Assembly: GCF_035046485.1 (NCBI RefSeq)
Contig: NC_085138.1
Coordinates: forward strand, 19,535,440-19,599,439
Source: Aedes albopictus
Lineage: Eukaryota; Arthropoda; Insecta; Diptera; Culicidae
Length of the DNA: 64,000 nt
Direction: 5' to 3'
In this document: positions 46,801 to 55,897 of the stretch, in pieces
Numbering within the stretch: the first letter of the stretch is position 1
Layout of the letters: each line of letters starts with the position of its first letter
Program-made: the position numbers and the translations under genes
The notes under the pieces: model-generated
What the model was told of the DNA's origin: nothing
The model's input: the letters and a program-made list of their open reading frames with translations, nothing else
The model's database searches: none

Positions 46801-49800
46801 GGAGAAAAAGGCTTTGGCAACCGCAACTCAGAAAAGGAGACCAGAGCCTGAGCCAAGCAGTAGTGGTACAAGTAGTAAGCCTCCACCAACGGCGCCACTT
46901 ACCAAGTACACGCTCTCCAGCCTAGACCGCAACACATACGCTACCGAGAGGGTTCTGTATCCACCTAGAGGTAAAAAGAAAGCCGGAAGACCGCCGAAAG
47001 ACAAACAACCTCAGCAGGTCCAAGCCCCGGTGCCCGTTGAAGACAACCTGGATCCCCTGTGGAAAAAGATCGACATCAGCAAAAAGTTCCACGAACCAAA
47101 ATTAAGTGGCTACAAGAGTGACGGTGGACACTCGACAATCTGCTGTAGCAAACGACTGGCCTCGCAAAGTGGCTACATCAGTGACTACGGCGGAGGAAGC
47201 AGCCATCGGAGAAACCGTCTTTCCGGATACAAATCCGACTGCAGCACAAAATCTCGGAAGAGCTGCGGTTACAAGAGTGACTACAGTGTTAAAGCGAAGA
47301 GTTGTGGCTACCGCAGTGACTGCAGCACGAGACACCGGAAGCAGGTTCGACGAAAACGTCGAAAGAAGCTGGCGCCGAACAATAACAACCTCAACAACAA
47401 AAACTTCAACCAGAGCAGCAAATCGTCGAGCGTTAGCGAACAAGACATCCTGCAGCTGGCTGGATTAACTCTTGGTAGTACTAGTGAGGAGAGCAGCAGC
47501 AGCCAGGAATCTTTGTCGTCCATCAACACCACAACTCCCTTCAGCAAAGCCTTACGAATATCTCAGGACACGTTCACCGCCAACAAAAGCACCATTCCAT
47601 CTCTCCTGACCCCAAAGAACCGTGTCAACTCCCTGCTTCCAATCAACAACTTCCGAGGCATATTCTCATCCATAAGTAAGTTCGGCAATCTGGACACTTT
47701 CGGATCCAGCATAGGTCCGAAGAACACCTTTGCCACCTTCCTAAGGAATAACCGCAATAAAGACAACGGAAAAGTCACGCTAAAGAAACTGCCACTGTCC
47801 AAGGCGAACGTCATCAAGAACTCAGAAGAGTGCAGCAAGCGGTTCCAACGCTCCACTAGCCAAGATCTCCTCACCCGAATCACAAACGCAGATGTCCCTA
47901 AGCCTTCGCCAGCTAAATCCGTCTGCTCTAAGCGCAGCAGACGAAAGAGCTGCCACAGCGATAAGCTGGACAGTGTCTCAGTTAAGAGCTGCGGAACGAT
48001 CCGACAACGACGACTCAGTACAATGAGTCGATGCAGTAGTAGATCGGCCGGTTCGAGGCATCCTTGGAAAAAGAAGAAACGAAAGCGGCTACGATCGAAC
48101 TCCGTAGCGGGAAAGTCATCGGCCGATATCAAGCTGGGTTTGGAGATCGAACGGTTGAGCGAGTCGTTCGGAAGCCAATGTCGGATCAATGTGAGAGACG
48201 GAGTACTTGGGATTGGAGCAGCTGCGCTGGCTGGAGCTGCAGCAAAGAATCAACAAAAGGGAAGGTCGATGAAAAAGCGAAAGGCTTCAGAGCATGTGGA
48301 GTCACCTTCAACGGCAGCGGCTGGCACTAAAAGAAGGAACAAAAAATCAGTTCCAACACAAAGCCCTGACGATCACAAACTGCCGTTGAAGAAGCGACAC
48401 TACTTGTTGAGTGAACAAACAGCGAAAGGGAGTGACAGCGGAGCAGAACGGGAGGATACTAGAAGCCACACAGTGGTTAATCCTTGTGCAACGATTGGCG
48501 GACGAGTGGCAACAGCTGCCGCTGCTGCCACATCATCCACCACTACTTCTGTGAGAGATCCAACCAAGGCAGTGACCCCGAAGAAGCGCCATCTGTTAAA
48601 ATCCCCTGAACCCGTGGTTCCAGAGGAGATCATTCAAATCAAGTCCAGCGATTCGCCGTTGACGGTTGATCCCAAGACAGTGGAAAGCGCAACATCGGAA
48701 GTTCATGTTGGTCACAAAAAGCACGACGCAATCACCCGGAAGAAGAACCGTCTGGAAGGCTTGGTGTCGAAGATTCAACCAACCGCGACAGTCACGGCAA
48801 TACTAGCAGACAACAACATTTTAGCAGCAGCAAGCCATCGAGCTACGCCGCCATCCCGTCCATCTGTGATCCACTCATCAACTTCTGGTACGGCTACGAC
48901 AGCCTCGACTACAGCTTCGTCTTCCAACACCAACGCACCTCCACCGGGAGTCTTCGAACCAACAGTTGACCTAGAACTTGCGATTCCCGCTTCGATTCCT
49001 TCACTGATAGCAAAGGTCGAACTACTGGATTCTCCTCGTCTGAAGGATAACATCGCCAAGACGGAAGGTGAAGACACCGGCAAGAAAAGTTCGGAAAAGG
49101 TGATCGAGAAACTACTCACGAAGACCGGAGCTCACTTGCTATTGAAGAAGAAACGAAAGAAGCCCAACCGAACGGGGTTTCCAACCGTTAAACGAAAGAA
49201 GAAGAGATTCGTGGAAGATAAACCCTCCGAAGAGGAGAACAAGCCTGAAGTGGGCCCAGAGTTGTTCGACTCGTCAAATCTGACAAGGCATGTTCCATCG
49301 GAAGCGGAGAAAGCGGCAACAAAGTCAGGTCCGCAGAAGGAAGCTTCCAAGAACTGCGACCGAGTGCCGAAGGAAGGCGAACCGACGGATAGTTTCATCG
49401 AACGAAACACTAGGCCACGGCTTTCCGTGGTTAGCTTGGAACGTCTTCAGGGTAAAATTCCGATGAGTGGCCGAGAGGTGACGACGGGTCCAACGACTCC
49501 TCCGGCGACTGGAGCTGGCCGGGGAAGAAAAGCGGCTGGCGCAGCCCAGGCAACAACTGCAGCAACTGTAACACCAGCTGCAACGGAAGCACCCGTTGTT
49601 CCGTCGACATCAGCAACAGTAGCGACGGAACGCAGGCAACTGCGAGAAAAATCCAAGGACAAGTCTGAACCCGAGAAGAAGGAGGAACCGAAGGCGAAGG
49701 AAGAGCCTAAGGCAAAGGAAAAGAAATCTCGACAGGATCCGATTCCACAAGTAAAGATCAGTAGGAAGGAGGTAATGGAGAAAATTGTAAAGGCCAAGGA

Positions 49801-52800
49801 GAAACCGCCGGAGCCGGTATTGCAGCCAGAGGTACCTAAGCAAATAGAAAAACCAAGCAAGATCCCAGTAGACAAGGAAATTAAAAAGCAGGTTGTTCCT
49901 CCGGTAAAGAAAAGCAAAGCACCAATTGAGGAACCGGCTCAACCAATACCTGCACCTGCACTTCCAATTCGCCGAACTCGTAGCAATTCGATTGCACTTG
50001 ATCCTGCCGAGCTGCTCAAGAAAACTTCCACTCAAGAAAAAGAAATCGTACTGAAGAACGCTGTTATCAAGCTACAACCATGTACGATCAGCAACGAGGA
50101 CTCAGACTCGCTGGACTCTATGCCATTGTTGAAACGACTGCATTCTAGATCGTTATCGCGGCAACAGCAATCCGCTACTCCTGACGCTCCACCCATTACG
50201 TCGCCAAAGACTCCAACCCGGCCAAGAGGGCGTCCACGGACGGCATCACCAACACCTGCTAACGAGACTTCTCCAATTCCCGTAACTCCAACTCTCTCCG
50301 AACAGCTGAGTAAACTCCGTAGATCTCGTATGAGCGTTCTGGATACAACCAGGCGCCCTGTGGAGCCGGAACTTCCGGAAACTCCTCGGACCAAGGAAAC
50401 GCGTTCAGCCGCAGCCAGGAAGTCCTTCTCGAAGGAACCTCCCGCCGTTGAACAGCCTCCAACACCGCAGCATTACGACATTCCACCGGTCAAGATTATC
50501 ATTTCGAAAAAAGATCAGAAGGCCGTGGCGACAGCGGTCGCAGTCGAGAGGAAGCTGTCAAAGGAAAAAAGTCCCGTGCCCTTGTTTATCGAAGAAATGT
50601 CCAAGGATCGACCGAAGTGTCGCAGCTCCAGTAGAATCGATGCAGTGGTAGACAAAATCCGTAAAGAACAGCAAAAATCTGCGGGAACGGTGGAGACTTC
50701 AGTGCCACCAGTTCCTCTGCCTGCGCCGCCAGCGAAGATGAAGCGCGGGAAGAGTGACGAGCTGAAGGTGGAGATGGAGAAGCCGGCTAAGAAACAAAAG
50801 AAGCTCGAGGGTATACCGATCTCCCAGGAAGTGATCGTTCCTCTGGTACCCGTGGATGTTCAACAGTACGAGATTAGGGAATCAGTAACGCAACTAGCCA
50901 GTATTCAGCCTGCTTCATTGACGGAAGATTTGGAGCATGATCCGTTGCCAGCGGAGGAAGGACCTCCGGATTACTTCCGCGATGAAACTCCCTCACCTCC
51001 GGTGGACGGCAAGAACAAGAAAGTTCCTCGCAAGAAATACATTACTGCGGGTCTATTTTCCGATTGCTATAAGGACGATGGCAAGACTTCCGGACGCAAT
51101 GGGCCCAAAGTTCAGCCAGAGTCTCTTCTGCCTCCTCCGGCGTACTGCGAACGGTTCCTCAGGCGAACACAGCGAGACTTCCAACTTCCTTACGACCTGT
51201 GGTGGCTACATGAAAATGGAAAGCTCACAGCACGGCATGCCATTGCCAGCTGGAACTACCGAAAGATCCGTACTAACGTGTACTACGATGTGAAGCCGAA
51301 TCCGTCCACTGATCATCCGCAGTGTAACTGCAAGCCGGATAGCGGCTGCCAGGATGACTGTCTCAATCGGTTGGTGTACGTAGAGTGCAGTCCGGAGAAC
51401 TGCCCCTGCGGAGAACGATGCAAGAATACGAAGATTCAACGTCATGAGTACGCTCCGGGGTTGGAGCGATTCATGACTGAGCAGAAGGGCTGGGGAATTC
51501 GGTCCAAAGAGGGCGTGACGAAAGGAGTATTCATAATGGAATATCTAGGAGAGGTTGTGACAGAGAAGGAGTTCAAGGAGCGCATGCGGACGATCTACCT
51601 GAACGACACGCATCACTACTGCTTGAACCTGACCGGCGGACTAGTCATCGACGGCCATCGGATGGGAAGCGATTGCCGATTCGTCAATCACTCCTGCGCA
51701 CCTAACTGTGAAATGCAGAAGTGGTCCGTAAATGGGCTTTTCCGTATGGCACTGTTCGCCTCGCGGGACATTCCACCGTACGAAGAGTTGACATACGACT
51801 ACAACTTTTCGCTGTTCAATCCGACGGAAGGTCAACCGTGCATGTGCGGAGCTGAACAGTGCCGAGGAGTGATAGGTGGCAAATCGCAGCGAGTGAAACC
51901 TCTACCGATGGCATCGGAGGCGAAGAAACAGGAAGCGACAGTCGTGACATCAAATACGGCAGCCGCTCCGACGGAACACAGTCCACGAAGTGCGGCGCGT
52001 TCGAGGAAGCGTCAGGCGAAGAAGAATGCTCCACTGACTCAACTGAATGGTCAACCCCTGCCCAACTTTGTGCCGCCAACGGTGAAGGAGCGAGCGTTGA
52101 TCGTCGAACATCACTGCTTCCTGATGCGCAACCTGAACAAGATACGGAAGCTGAAGGACCGATCACCGGAACATTCGACGGCAGCGCATATGGCGAGTCC
52201 TGCAGTGGGTGGAGTTGGTCAAGCGGGTCAACTGGCGCCGGGTGGCAAACCATCACTTGCCTCGCAGATATCGGCGCTGCGATGTCCGAGGAACATCCGA
52301 ACAAGGGGACTGGCATTCGTCGAGGATGATCCGGAGTTGGAGAAGGTCGCTAGGATTGCCGTGGCTTTGAAGGAGATCTGTATCGAGATAGCCAGTTTGA
52401 AAGGTATGTAGTTTTTATATTTTTTTTCTGGAATTGAACTGGAAAATTCATAAACATAGAGAATAACTGACCTATATCTTTTTCAGATGAGCGTGGCCAT
52501 TTGTACTTAAACCGCTTGGCGCTTCCGTCGAAGAAGAAGGTACCGCTGTACTATGAGCGAATTCCTCGTCCGATTGATCTTGCTCAAATTCAGAGCAATA
52601 TCGATCAAGGGACGTACAAACAACCGAAGGCCTTCGAGGAAGATCTGCTTATCTTGTTGAGCAATGCGGTCAAATACTACGGCATCAGTTCACCGGAAGG
52701 TGTAGCTTCCGAGAAGCTGAAGGAACACTACTACATCTGTAAACAGCGTCAGGTGGATCGGTTGATCGCGTACGTCGGTGAACAGAACGAACTGTTGAGA

Positions 52801-55479
52801 GGATTCATTCCGAAAACGGAACCAGAACCAGTGGTGCCGATGAAGGGGCGAGGAAAATTCAAGAAGCAAGAGCAAGCGGAAGACATCATCCGATGTATTT
52901 GCGGACTTTTCAAGGACGAAGGACTGATGATACAGTGCTCCAAGTGCTTGGTTTGGCAACACATCGAGTGTACGAAGGCGGACCCCGCAGTGGAGAACTA
53001 TCTGTGCGAGAAGTGCGAACCACGCAAGGTGAACTACGAAATACCGTTGAATGAGTTCACCGATGAGGGCTATCAGTATTACATTTCGTTGATGCGTGGT
53101 AACCTGCAGATTCGTCAGACCGATACAGTCTACGTGTTGAGAGACATCCCGATGTCCCCAGATCCGAACAATCCGAATGGACCACCTAGGAAGCACACGT
53201 ACGAAACGATAGGTAAGGTGGATTACGCCGAGTGTGACATCTTCCGGGTTGAAAGTCTGTGGAAGGATAAGGAAGGTCGACGGTTCGTCTACGGTCATCA
53301 CTATTTGAGGCCGCACGAGACGTACCACGAGCCAACGAGGCGTTTCTATCCGAACGAAGTCATGCGCGTTCCGCTTTTTGAGGTTATTCCGATCGAGCTC
53401 GTGATGGAGCGTTGCTGGGTGTTGGATCCGACAACCTTCTGCAAGGGACGTCCCGTAGATAGTTCCGAGCCGCACGTGTACATCTGCGAACTAAGAGTGG
53501 ACAAAAGTGCTCGGCTGTTCTCCAAGATCTCCCGCCATGCTCATCCCGTGTGCATGAAATCCTACGCATTCCACAAGTTCGAGCAGAAACTGAAGATCTC
53601 CAAGACCTTTGCGGTAATTTTCCTTGGATTTTCAATCAAGTATTCCTCCATTGAAGTTGTTGCTTTTCCCCCCTTACAGCCTCACGATCTGGGATCGCTA
53701 GCGCATCTGCTCGCAGCCAAGGACAACCGCAAAAAGAGCAAGAAAGACGATTCGGCATCCTCTACATCTGCCACGCCGACCAACACAGGAGCTAAGAAAA
53801 TGACCCCTATCATTCAACTGCTTCCTCCTCCACCGAAGGTAAGTTGGTGCCAAAAAGGTTATGAGGTTCATCTGCTTATCGCTCATCAATCGCATCGCTG
53901 TCAATCGCTCTCGCTTAAGTCACACACACGCACACACAATCCAGCTCACCTAATACAGATACATATATACAACCAAGGATACAAAATCTTTATATAATAG
54001 TCTATTTTACGAAACGACAACAGTGTTGATATTGATATTAACACTCACGGGCTTGGGCGCAACCTCCTGTCAAATTTTCATTCATGAAATGAGCGATCAG
54101 CTGATCCGAAACGTCTCGTGAAATGGCTCATAGAAGCTTTCTGAGTTTCCGGTATAATAGTTCTGAGTTCTCATTGGAATCGAAAACATGTCTGTTGTTG
54201 CTCTATACTTTTTGTTAATGGTTTATTTCTCGAAGGCTAATAACAAAGTTTACAATATTCCTAGTGGAGGCAATTCCAGCTTATCTGTGGTGGAAACTTT
54301 TCAAGCGTCTCTGTAATAAGCTGCCAATGACCTCAGCTGGAAACCCTACAAGAGTCTCTGCTGGAACCCTTCAAAGTTTATCAACTTCAATGTCTGCTAG
54401 AAGCTTCTTGAGTTTCTCTGCTAGAACCTCTGCTGGAAGCTTTCCAAACGTCTCTGATGGAGACCTTCCAAGTTATTCTACTGGAATCCATTCAAGCTTC
54501 TCTGACGAAAGCTATTCAAGTATTTGTGCTGGAAAACTCTTCTAGTCGCCTCTGCTTAAGGCCTTCAAGTGTCTCTGTAGGAAGCTTTCCAAGCATCTCT
54601 TCTGTATACCTTCCAAGCGTCTGTTGGAACTTATCAACTGGAAAGTCTTTTAAACGTCTCTACATTAATCTTCTCAAGCTTCTCTGCTGTAAACCTCTCA
54701 AGCATCTCTGCTAGAAGCCTTTCAAGCGCCTGTGGTGGAAGCGCTTCTGATAAAGCCTTCAGGGCATCTCTTCTGTAATCTTGAAGCTTCCGAAGAACCA
54801 CTTTCTAGTCTGTGTAAGAACTATGCAGACTACGGTGAAATAAAATGCTTCTGTTTAAACTTGGGCAAATTTACTCTATTTAACACTATCACTTGAACGG
54901 TTCGAAAATACAATTCGTAGACTTGAAAGACTTGAAACATACCGAAACCGCACTCTCAATCACGCATCATCAAGCTACAAGCATCACCAAATTGGCTTAG
55001 TATTCATCCGGCAGTCATCGAAACGCGTTCGACTCCAGATACCCTTGTGATAACCGTGTTTTGGTCCTCAATGTTCTTTCTCCTTCTTTTTCCCCACGTT
55101 TTTCTGTATGAAACTGTGTTGTGTACATATATACAAAGCCTGACAGCCACAGCACCGATGGAGCTCTAGTACTACCTTCAACCGAGGTAATTGAATGCTC
55201 CGACCTTACAGCCAATCTCTCAGTTGATCGATCCAAGCAACCAGTATTTCCCTGTCAAGGCTCCTCCCATTCCATGTCTAACTCTTATCTCCTTTTTCAC
55301 CTACTTAGACCCTCGCCGAGAAGCGCAACCGGCTGGAGCTGGTTCTAGGCCGTCTGATGGTCAAACTTAACGCTAATCCAGCCGCCCTGCCCGTGGTGGA
55401 CATCAGCTATCTGTTGACCGGCCGTGGAGCTCGACTCCGGCGTACCATTGCCAACGCCACGCCCGTTCCGGCCATTTGA
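25040..55479 (+). CDS. ash1: Histone-lysine N-methyltransferase ASH1, six coding exons
   Basis: Join 25040-25296, 45595-46018, 46076-52403, 52487-53613, 53680-53838, 55309-55479; 2821 residues. Known role: trithorax-group protein that methylates histone H3 lysine 36 in the nucleus and counteracts Polycomb silencing, working with Mrg15 and Caf1. Seen here: a Ser/Asp-rich and Gln-rich N-terminus. Three AT-hook-like motifs (KRRGRPPK at 418-425, GRPPK at 531-535, RGRPR near 1611-1615). A GYKSD repeat cluster (571-650). AWS from about 1975. SET from about 2025 with GWGIR, NHSC at 2098-2101 and ELTYDY at 2131-2136. Post-SET CxC near 2149. A bromodomain at about 2320-2435. A C4HC3 PHD finger at about 2473-2513. 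A BAH domain at about 2544-2681. This AWS-SET-postSET-bromo-PHD-BAH order is diagnostic of ASH1. Length lies between fly Ash1 (about 2200) and human ASH1L (about 2970). All introns are GT-AG, and the phases across introns 1 and 3 join cleanly. Confidence 0.97.
25440..25458 (+). repeat. Run of 19 G
   Basis: Uninterrupted G run about 140 bp into intron 1. Its length is likely variable and may be miscounted in assembly. Confidence 0.9.
26090..31060 (+). repeat. 5-kb array of a degenerate 12-bp unit, AATTCCTCCAGG
   Basis: Hundreds of units based on AATTCCTCCAGG. Each pair of units contains the palindrome AGGAATTCCT. Substitutions and small indels are frequent, but the 12-bp step is kept for long stretches. 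Because 12 is a multiple of 3 and the unit has no stop in several frames, many ORFs appear: NSSR-type and IPPG-type on +, LEEF-type and GGIS-type on -. None is a gene. Confidence 0.93.
31085..33320 (+). repeat. Higher-order tandem array with ATGGTGCAT motifs
   Basis: Units of about 250-350 bp share GGTGCACGAATTGCAAAAAT and then a ...ATGTGGTGC(C)GAAGT block. Neighbouring units differ, but units four apart are alike. For example, ATGGTGCATTAG at 31212 pairs with 32350, and the block at 31861 pairs with 33039. So about 1.14-1.18 kb made of four monomers is duplicated. Confidence 0.75.
33449..35523. mobile_element. Element with GGGGCAAAA ends and a tandem interior
   Basis: CTGTAGAGCAAAATTGGGGC at the left pairs with GCCCCACCTTACTCTACTG at the right. 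Inside, a unit of about 490 bp is repeated (33450-33935 and 33936 onward), each with GGGGCAAAAGTTCGAGTGGG. The second unit is split by foreign sequence at about 34262-34955. Confidence 0.65.
34262..34955 (-). mobile_element. Insertion with a tRNA-like head and a (GA)n stretch
   Basis: It splits the second GGGGCAAAA unit. On the minus strand it begins GACGGGCTTGGTGGTCTAGT, with GGGTTCAATCCC and GCCCGTC following. So a perfect 7-bp acceptor-like stem closes a tRNA-like head at 34880-34953. Then come a (CT)n run (34798-34839 on the + strand as GA) and about 500 bp of sequence I do not recognise. Probably a SINE or composite. Confidence 0.55.
36010..37137. repeat. Minisatellite block, copy 1 of a duplicated segment
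   Basis: GGAATTTCTCC-type units switch orientation near 36510. The block matches 37302-38900: CTCGCGGGTTTCACCTGTAG at about 36286 recurs at about 37529, and AGTCCAGGATAAATTCAGAA at about 36543 recurs at about 38349. Confidence 0.6.
37151..37288 (-). mobile_element. Short retroposon with 13-bp target duplication
   Basis: TACAGGAATACCT flanks at 37138-37150 and 37289-37301. The + strand starts with a T run, so the poly(A) tail is on the minus strand. The body contains CCCTAGGCTAGTTCATCTCG. It is a 3' fragment of a LINE or a SINE. The ORF through it is not a gene. Confidence 0.85.
37841..38143. mobile_element. MITE with TA flanks
   Basis: The ends are AGGACAATCG and the complement of GCCTGTCCT, flanked by TA (37839-37840, 38144-38145). 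Inverted CACAAATCTC/GAGATTTGTG lie inside. Related sequence (ATGGCCGCCACAAT, GCACACAAATCTCGTG) occurs at 22185-22260. It carries a 59-bp LINE tail. Confidence 0.7.
37891..37949 (+). mobile_element. 59-bp LINE 3'-tail insertion
   Basis: The AGAGACGAACCAGCCAAGGG module with AATAAA and an (AATC)n tail. It is flanked by ACAAATCTC (37882-37890, 37950-37958), so it is a genuine target-primed insertion. Confidence 0.85.
39263..39525. mobile_element. 263-bp MITE with perfect 20-bp inverted ends
   Basis: CACCGACGAACCGACGTGAC at the left and its exact complement at the right. GTAAAAG flanks at 39256-39262 and 39526-39532, a 7-bp (possibly worn 8-bp) duplication. Superfamily uncertain. Confidence 0.85.
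39780..39962 (-). CDS. Possible small exon of unknown protein
   Basis: On the minus strand an ATG opens [15 protein letters not shown], followed by a basic, helix-prone stretch ([19 protein letters not shown]). After 61 codons comes TAT|GTAAGTTC, a strong splice donor. Unspliced, the frame would run to 39693. It is not made of the window's repeats. I know no family for it, and no acceptor or second exon was identified. It could be a real gene inside the ash1 intron, a fragment, or chance. Confidence 0.25.
40202..40471. mobile_element. MITE with a central-right palindrome
   Basis: The ends are ACATTCTACCGT and ACGGTAGAATGT. GTGACGTTACAACG occurs near the left end and again in the near-perfect palindrome at 40373-40434 (31-bp arms, one mismatch, no spacer). 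No coding sequence. Confidence 0.7.
40540..41780 (+). repeat. Degenerate 12-bp minisatellite
   Basis: GGAATTCCTTC/AAGGATTCC units, more diverged than at 26090-31060. The ORF at 40648-40971 comes from the repeat. Confidence 0.65.
42059..42974. mobile_element. Tc1/mariner-superfamily element, 916 bp, decayed
   Basis: TA flanks at 42057-42058 and 42975-42976. The inverted ends are AGGACTGTTCATTAAAGAAA and the complement of TTTCTTTAATGAACAGTCCT. It encodes a broken transposase on the minus strand. Confidence 0.9.
42185..42800 (-). pseudogene. Tc1/mariner (IS630-type) transposase remnant
   Basis: The minus-strand frame reads [31 protein letters not shown], then after a stop ADLASAYY, later WQNPQN and, after a second stop, [10 protein letters not shown]. 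These blocks match the DDE catalytic half of mosquito IS630/Tc1/mariner transposases, where the second acid sits in WADLASAHYA. Two nonsense codons at 42488-42490 and 42359-42361 each replace an expected tryptophan. The N-terminal DNA-binding half is missing. The DD37E/DD39D subgroup is a guess. Confidence 0.8.
43044..43311 (-). mobile_element. Feilai-like SINE with 12-bp target duplication
   Basis: TTGGTTTTATAT flanks at 43032-43043 and 43312-43323. On the minus strand it starts GGGCCCATATAGCCACAGC. It has a B box GGGTTCGATTCCC, then body blocks TTTTCGTAAAGGAAATTTAC and GGAAGCTCTCAGTTAATAAC, ending GGGGACGTTACGCCAAG. The tRNA-related head and target duplication establish a SINE. Confidence 0.9.
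44325..44525. mobile_element. Short MITE
   Basis: GGAAGTTAAAACAGGTGGGG at the left pairs with CTCCACCCGTTTCAACTTGC at the right, about 35 bp per arm with a few mismatches. A fragment of the same end occurs at about 14088-14135. Confidence 0.6.
44540..44870 (+). repeat. Degenerate 12-bp minisatellite
   Basis: GGAATTCCTTC/AGAAATTC units, with a related patch at 44150-44290 left of the MITE. Confidence 0.5.
45595..46018 (+). CDS. ash1: ash1 coding exon 2
   Basis: The acceptor is TCATTCCAG|C and the donor is AAGAAG|GTGAGT. It encodes residues 86-227: a low-complexity Ser/Thr/Pro stretch, an acidic serine block ([12 protein letters not shown]) and a basic end ([10 protein letters not shown]) that looks like a nuclear-localisation signal. 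Intron 2 is only 57 bp. Confidence 0.93.
46076..52403 (+). CDS. ash1: ash1 coding exon 3 (AT hooks, AWS, SET, post-SET)
   Basis: 6328 bp, residues 228-2336. The acceptor is TTATTTCAG|AAC and the donor AAAG|GTATGT. The first 1700 residues are mostly disordered, Ser/Lys/Pro-rich, with the AT hooks and the GYKSD repeats. The catalytic unit lies at about 51320-51890. AWS cysteines begin at [13 protein letters not shown]. The SET core has [24 protein letters not shown] and ELTYDY. The post-SET motif is CMCGAEQC. All residues expected for S-adenosylmethionine and zinc binding are present, so the enzyme should be active. Confidence 0.97.
52487..53613 (+). CDS. ash1: ash1 coding exon 4 (bromodomain, PHD, BAH)
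   Basis: The acceptor is TTTTTCAG|AT, completing a GAT codon with the last G of exon 3. Residues 2337-2712. Bromodomain helices carry [14 protein letters not shown] and NAVKYYG. The PHD finger has CxC, CSKC, H, C and CEKC ligands in C4HC3 order. BAH follows with [17 protein letters not shown] and [15 protein letters not shown]. The donor is GCG|GTAATT. Confidence 0.96.
53680..53838 (+). CDS. ash1: ash1 coding exon 5
   Basis: Residues 2713-2765, from [15 protein letters not shown] through a Lys/Ser-rich linker to LLPPPPK. The acceptor is CCCTTACAG|CCT and the donor CCGAAG|GTAAGT. The preceding intron is 66 bp, has no stop codon and keeps frame, so retention would add 22 residues. Confidence 0.85.
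54260..54790 (+). repeat. 24-bp minisatellite in ash1 intron 5
   Basis: About 20 degenerate units of the form CTCTGCTGGAAGCC followed by TTCAAGCGT, with 24-bp (sometimes 36-bp) steps. It is different from the 12-bp AATTCCTCCAGG family. The short ORFs at 54264-54714 come from it. Confidence 0.75.
55309..55479 (+). CDS. ash1: ash1 terminal coding exon 6
   Basis: The acceptor is CACCTACTTAG|ACC in phase 0. It encodes 56 residues, [20 protein letters not shown] and on to ATPVPAI, then TGA at 55477-55479. The reading frame is short but highly regular in codon use, starts exactly at a splice acceptor and continues the exon 5 frame. It is too short to have been found as an ORF from an ATG. Confidence 0.88.
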   Translation, partial: TLAEKRNRLELVLGRLMVKLNANPAALPVVDISYLLTGRGARLRRTIANATPVPAI

Positions 55480-55897
55480 GAGTGGGTTAAGAAGCGTAAA
55501 AAGCGCCGCAAATGGAAACGCTGCTACGACTGAAGCCCGCATCTGGACCTTTTTGCAATCATCGTCATCGTCATCGCCGTTGTCGTCATTGATCCGAGCA
55601 TTATCATTGTAAATAGCTGCCTACTTGAGCATGAACTGGTTGAAATATTTGATTTTTGTTTTAAGGTTATGTTTGTAGATCATTCATTGAACACGCTAAG
55701 TTATTTAATTTATTTATGATTCCCATTATCGTGGAGCGAGAACGTTTTGTTTAGAACAAATAAACCCGAGTTGTTTTTGTTTCCCAATTGCTTTCCGAAT
55801 TGTTTCACTAGTTAAACCCGTTGAGTTGACACATCAGCATTACAAACACGATTTCTGTTAATCAAAGTATAAAAATAGTTGTATGTAACTGAATAAA
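55480..55897 (+). terminator. ash1 3' UTR and polyadenylation signals
   Basis: AATAAA occurs at 55759-55764 and again at 55892-55897. Either could end the transcript. The sequence up to the second site is free of the repeat families seen elsewhere. Confidence 0.6.

Noticed and set aside
53614..53679. Treating 52501-53997 as one continuous exon
   Set aside because: The 66 bp have GT and AG ends with a pyrimidine tract (GCTTTTCCCCCCTTACAG) and low similarity to ASH1 sequence. After 53838 a GTAAGT donor ends the conserved reading.
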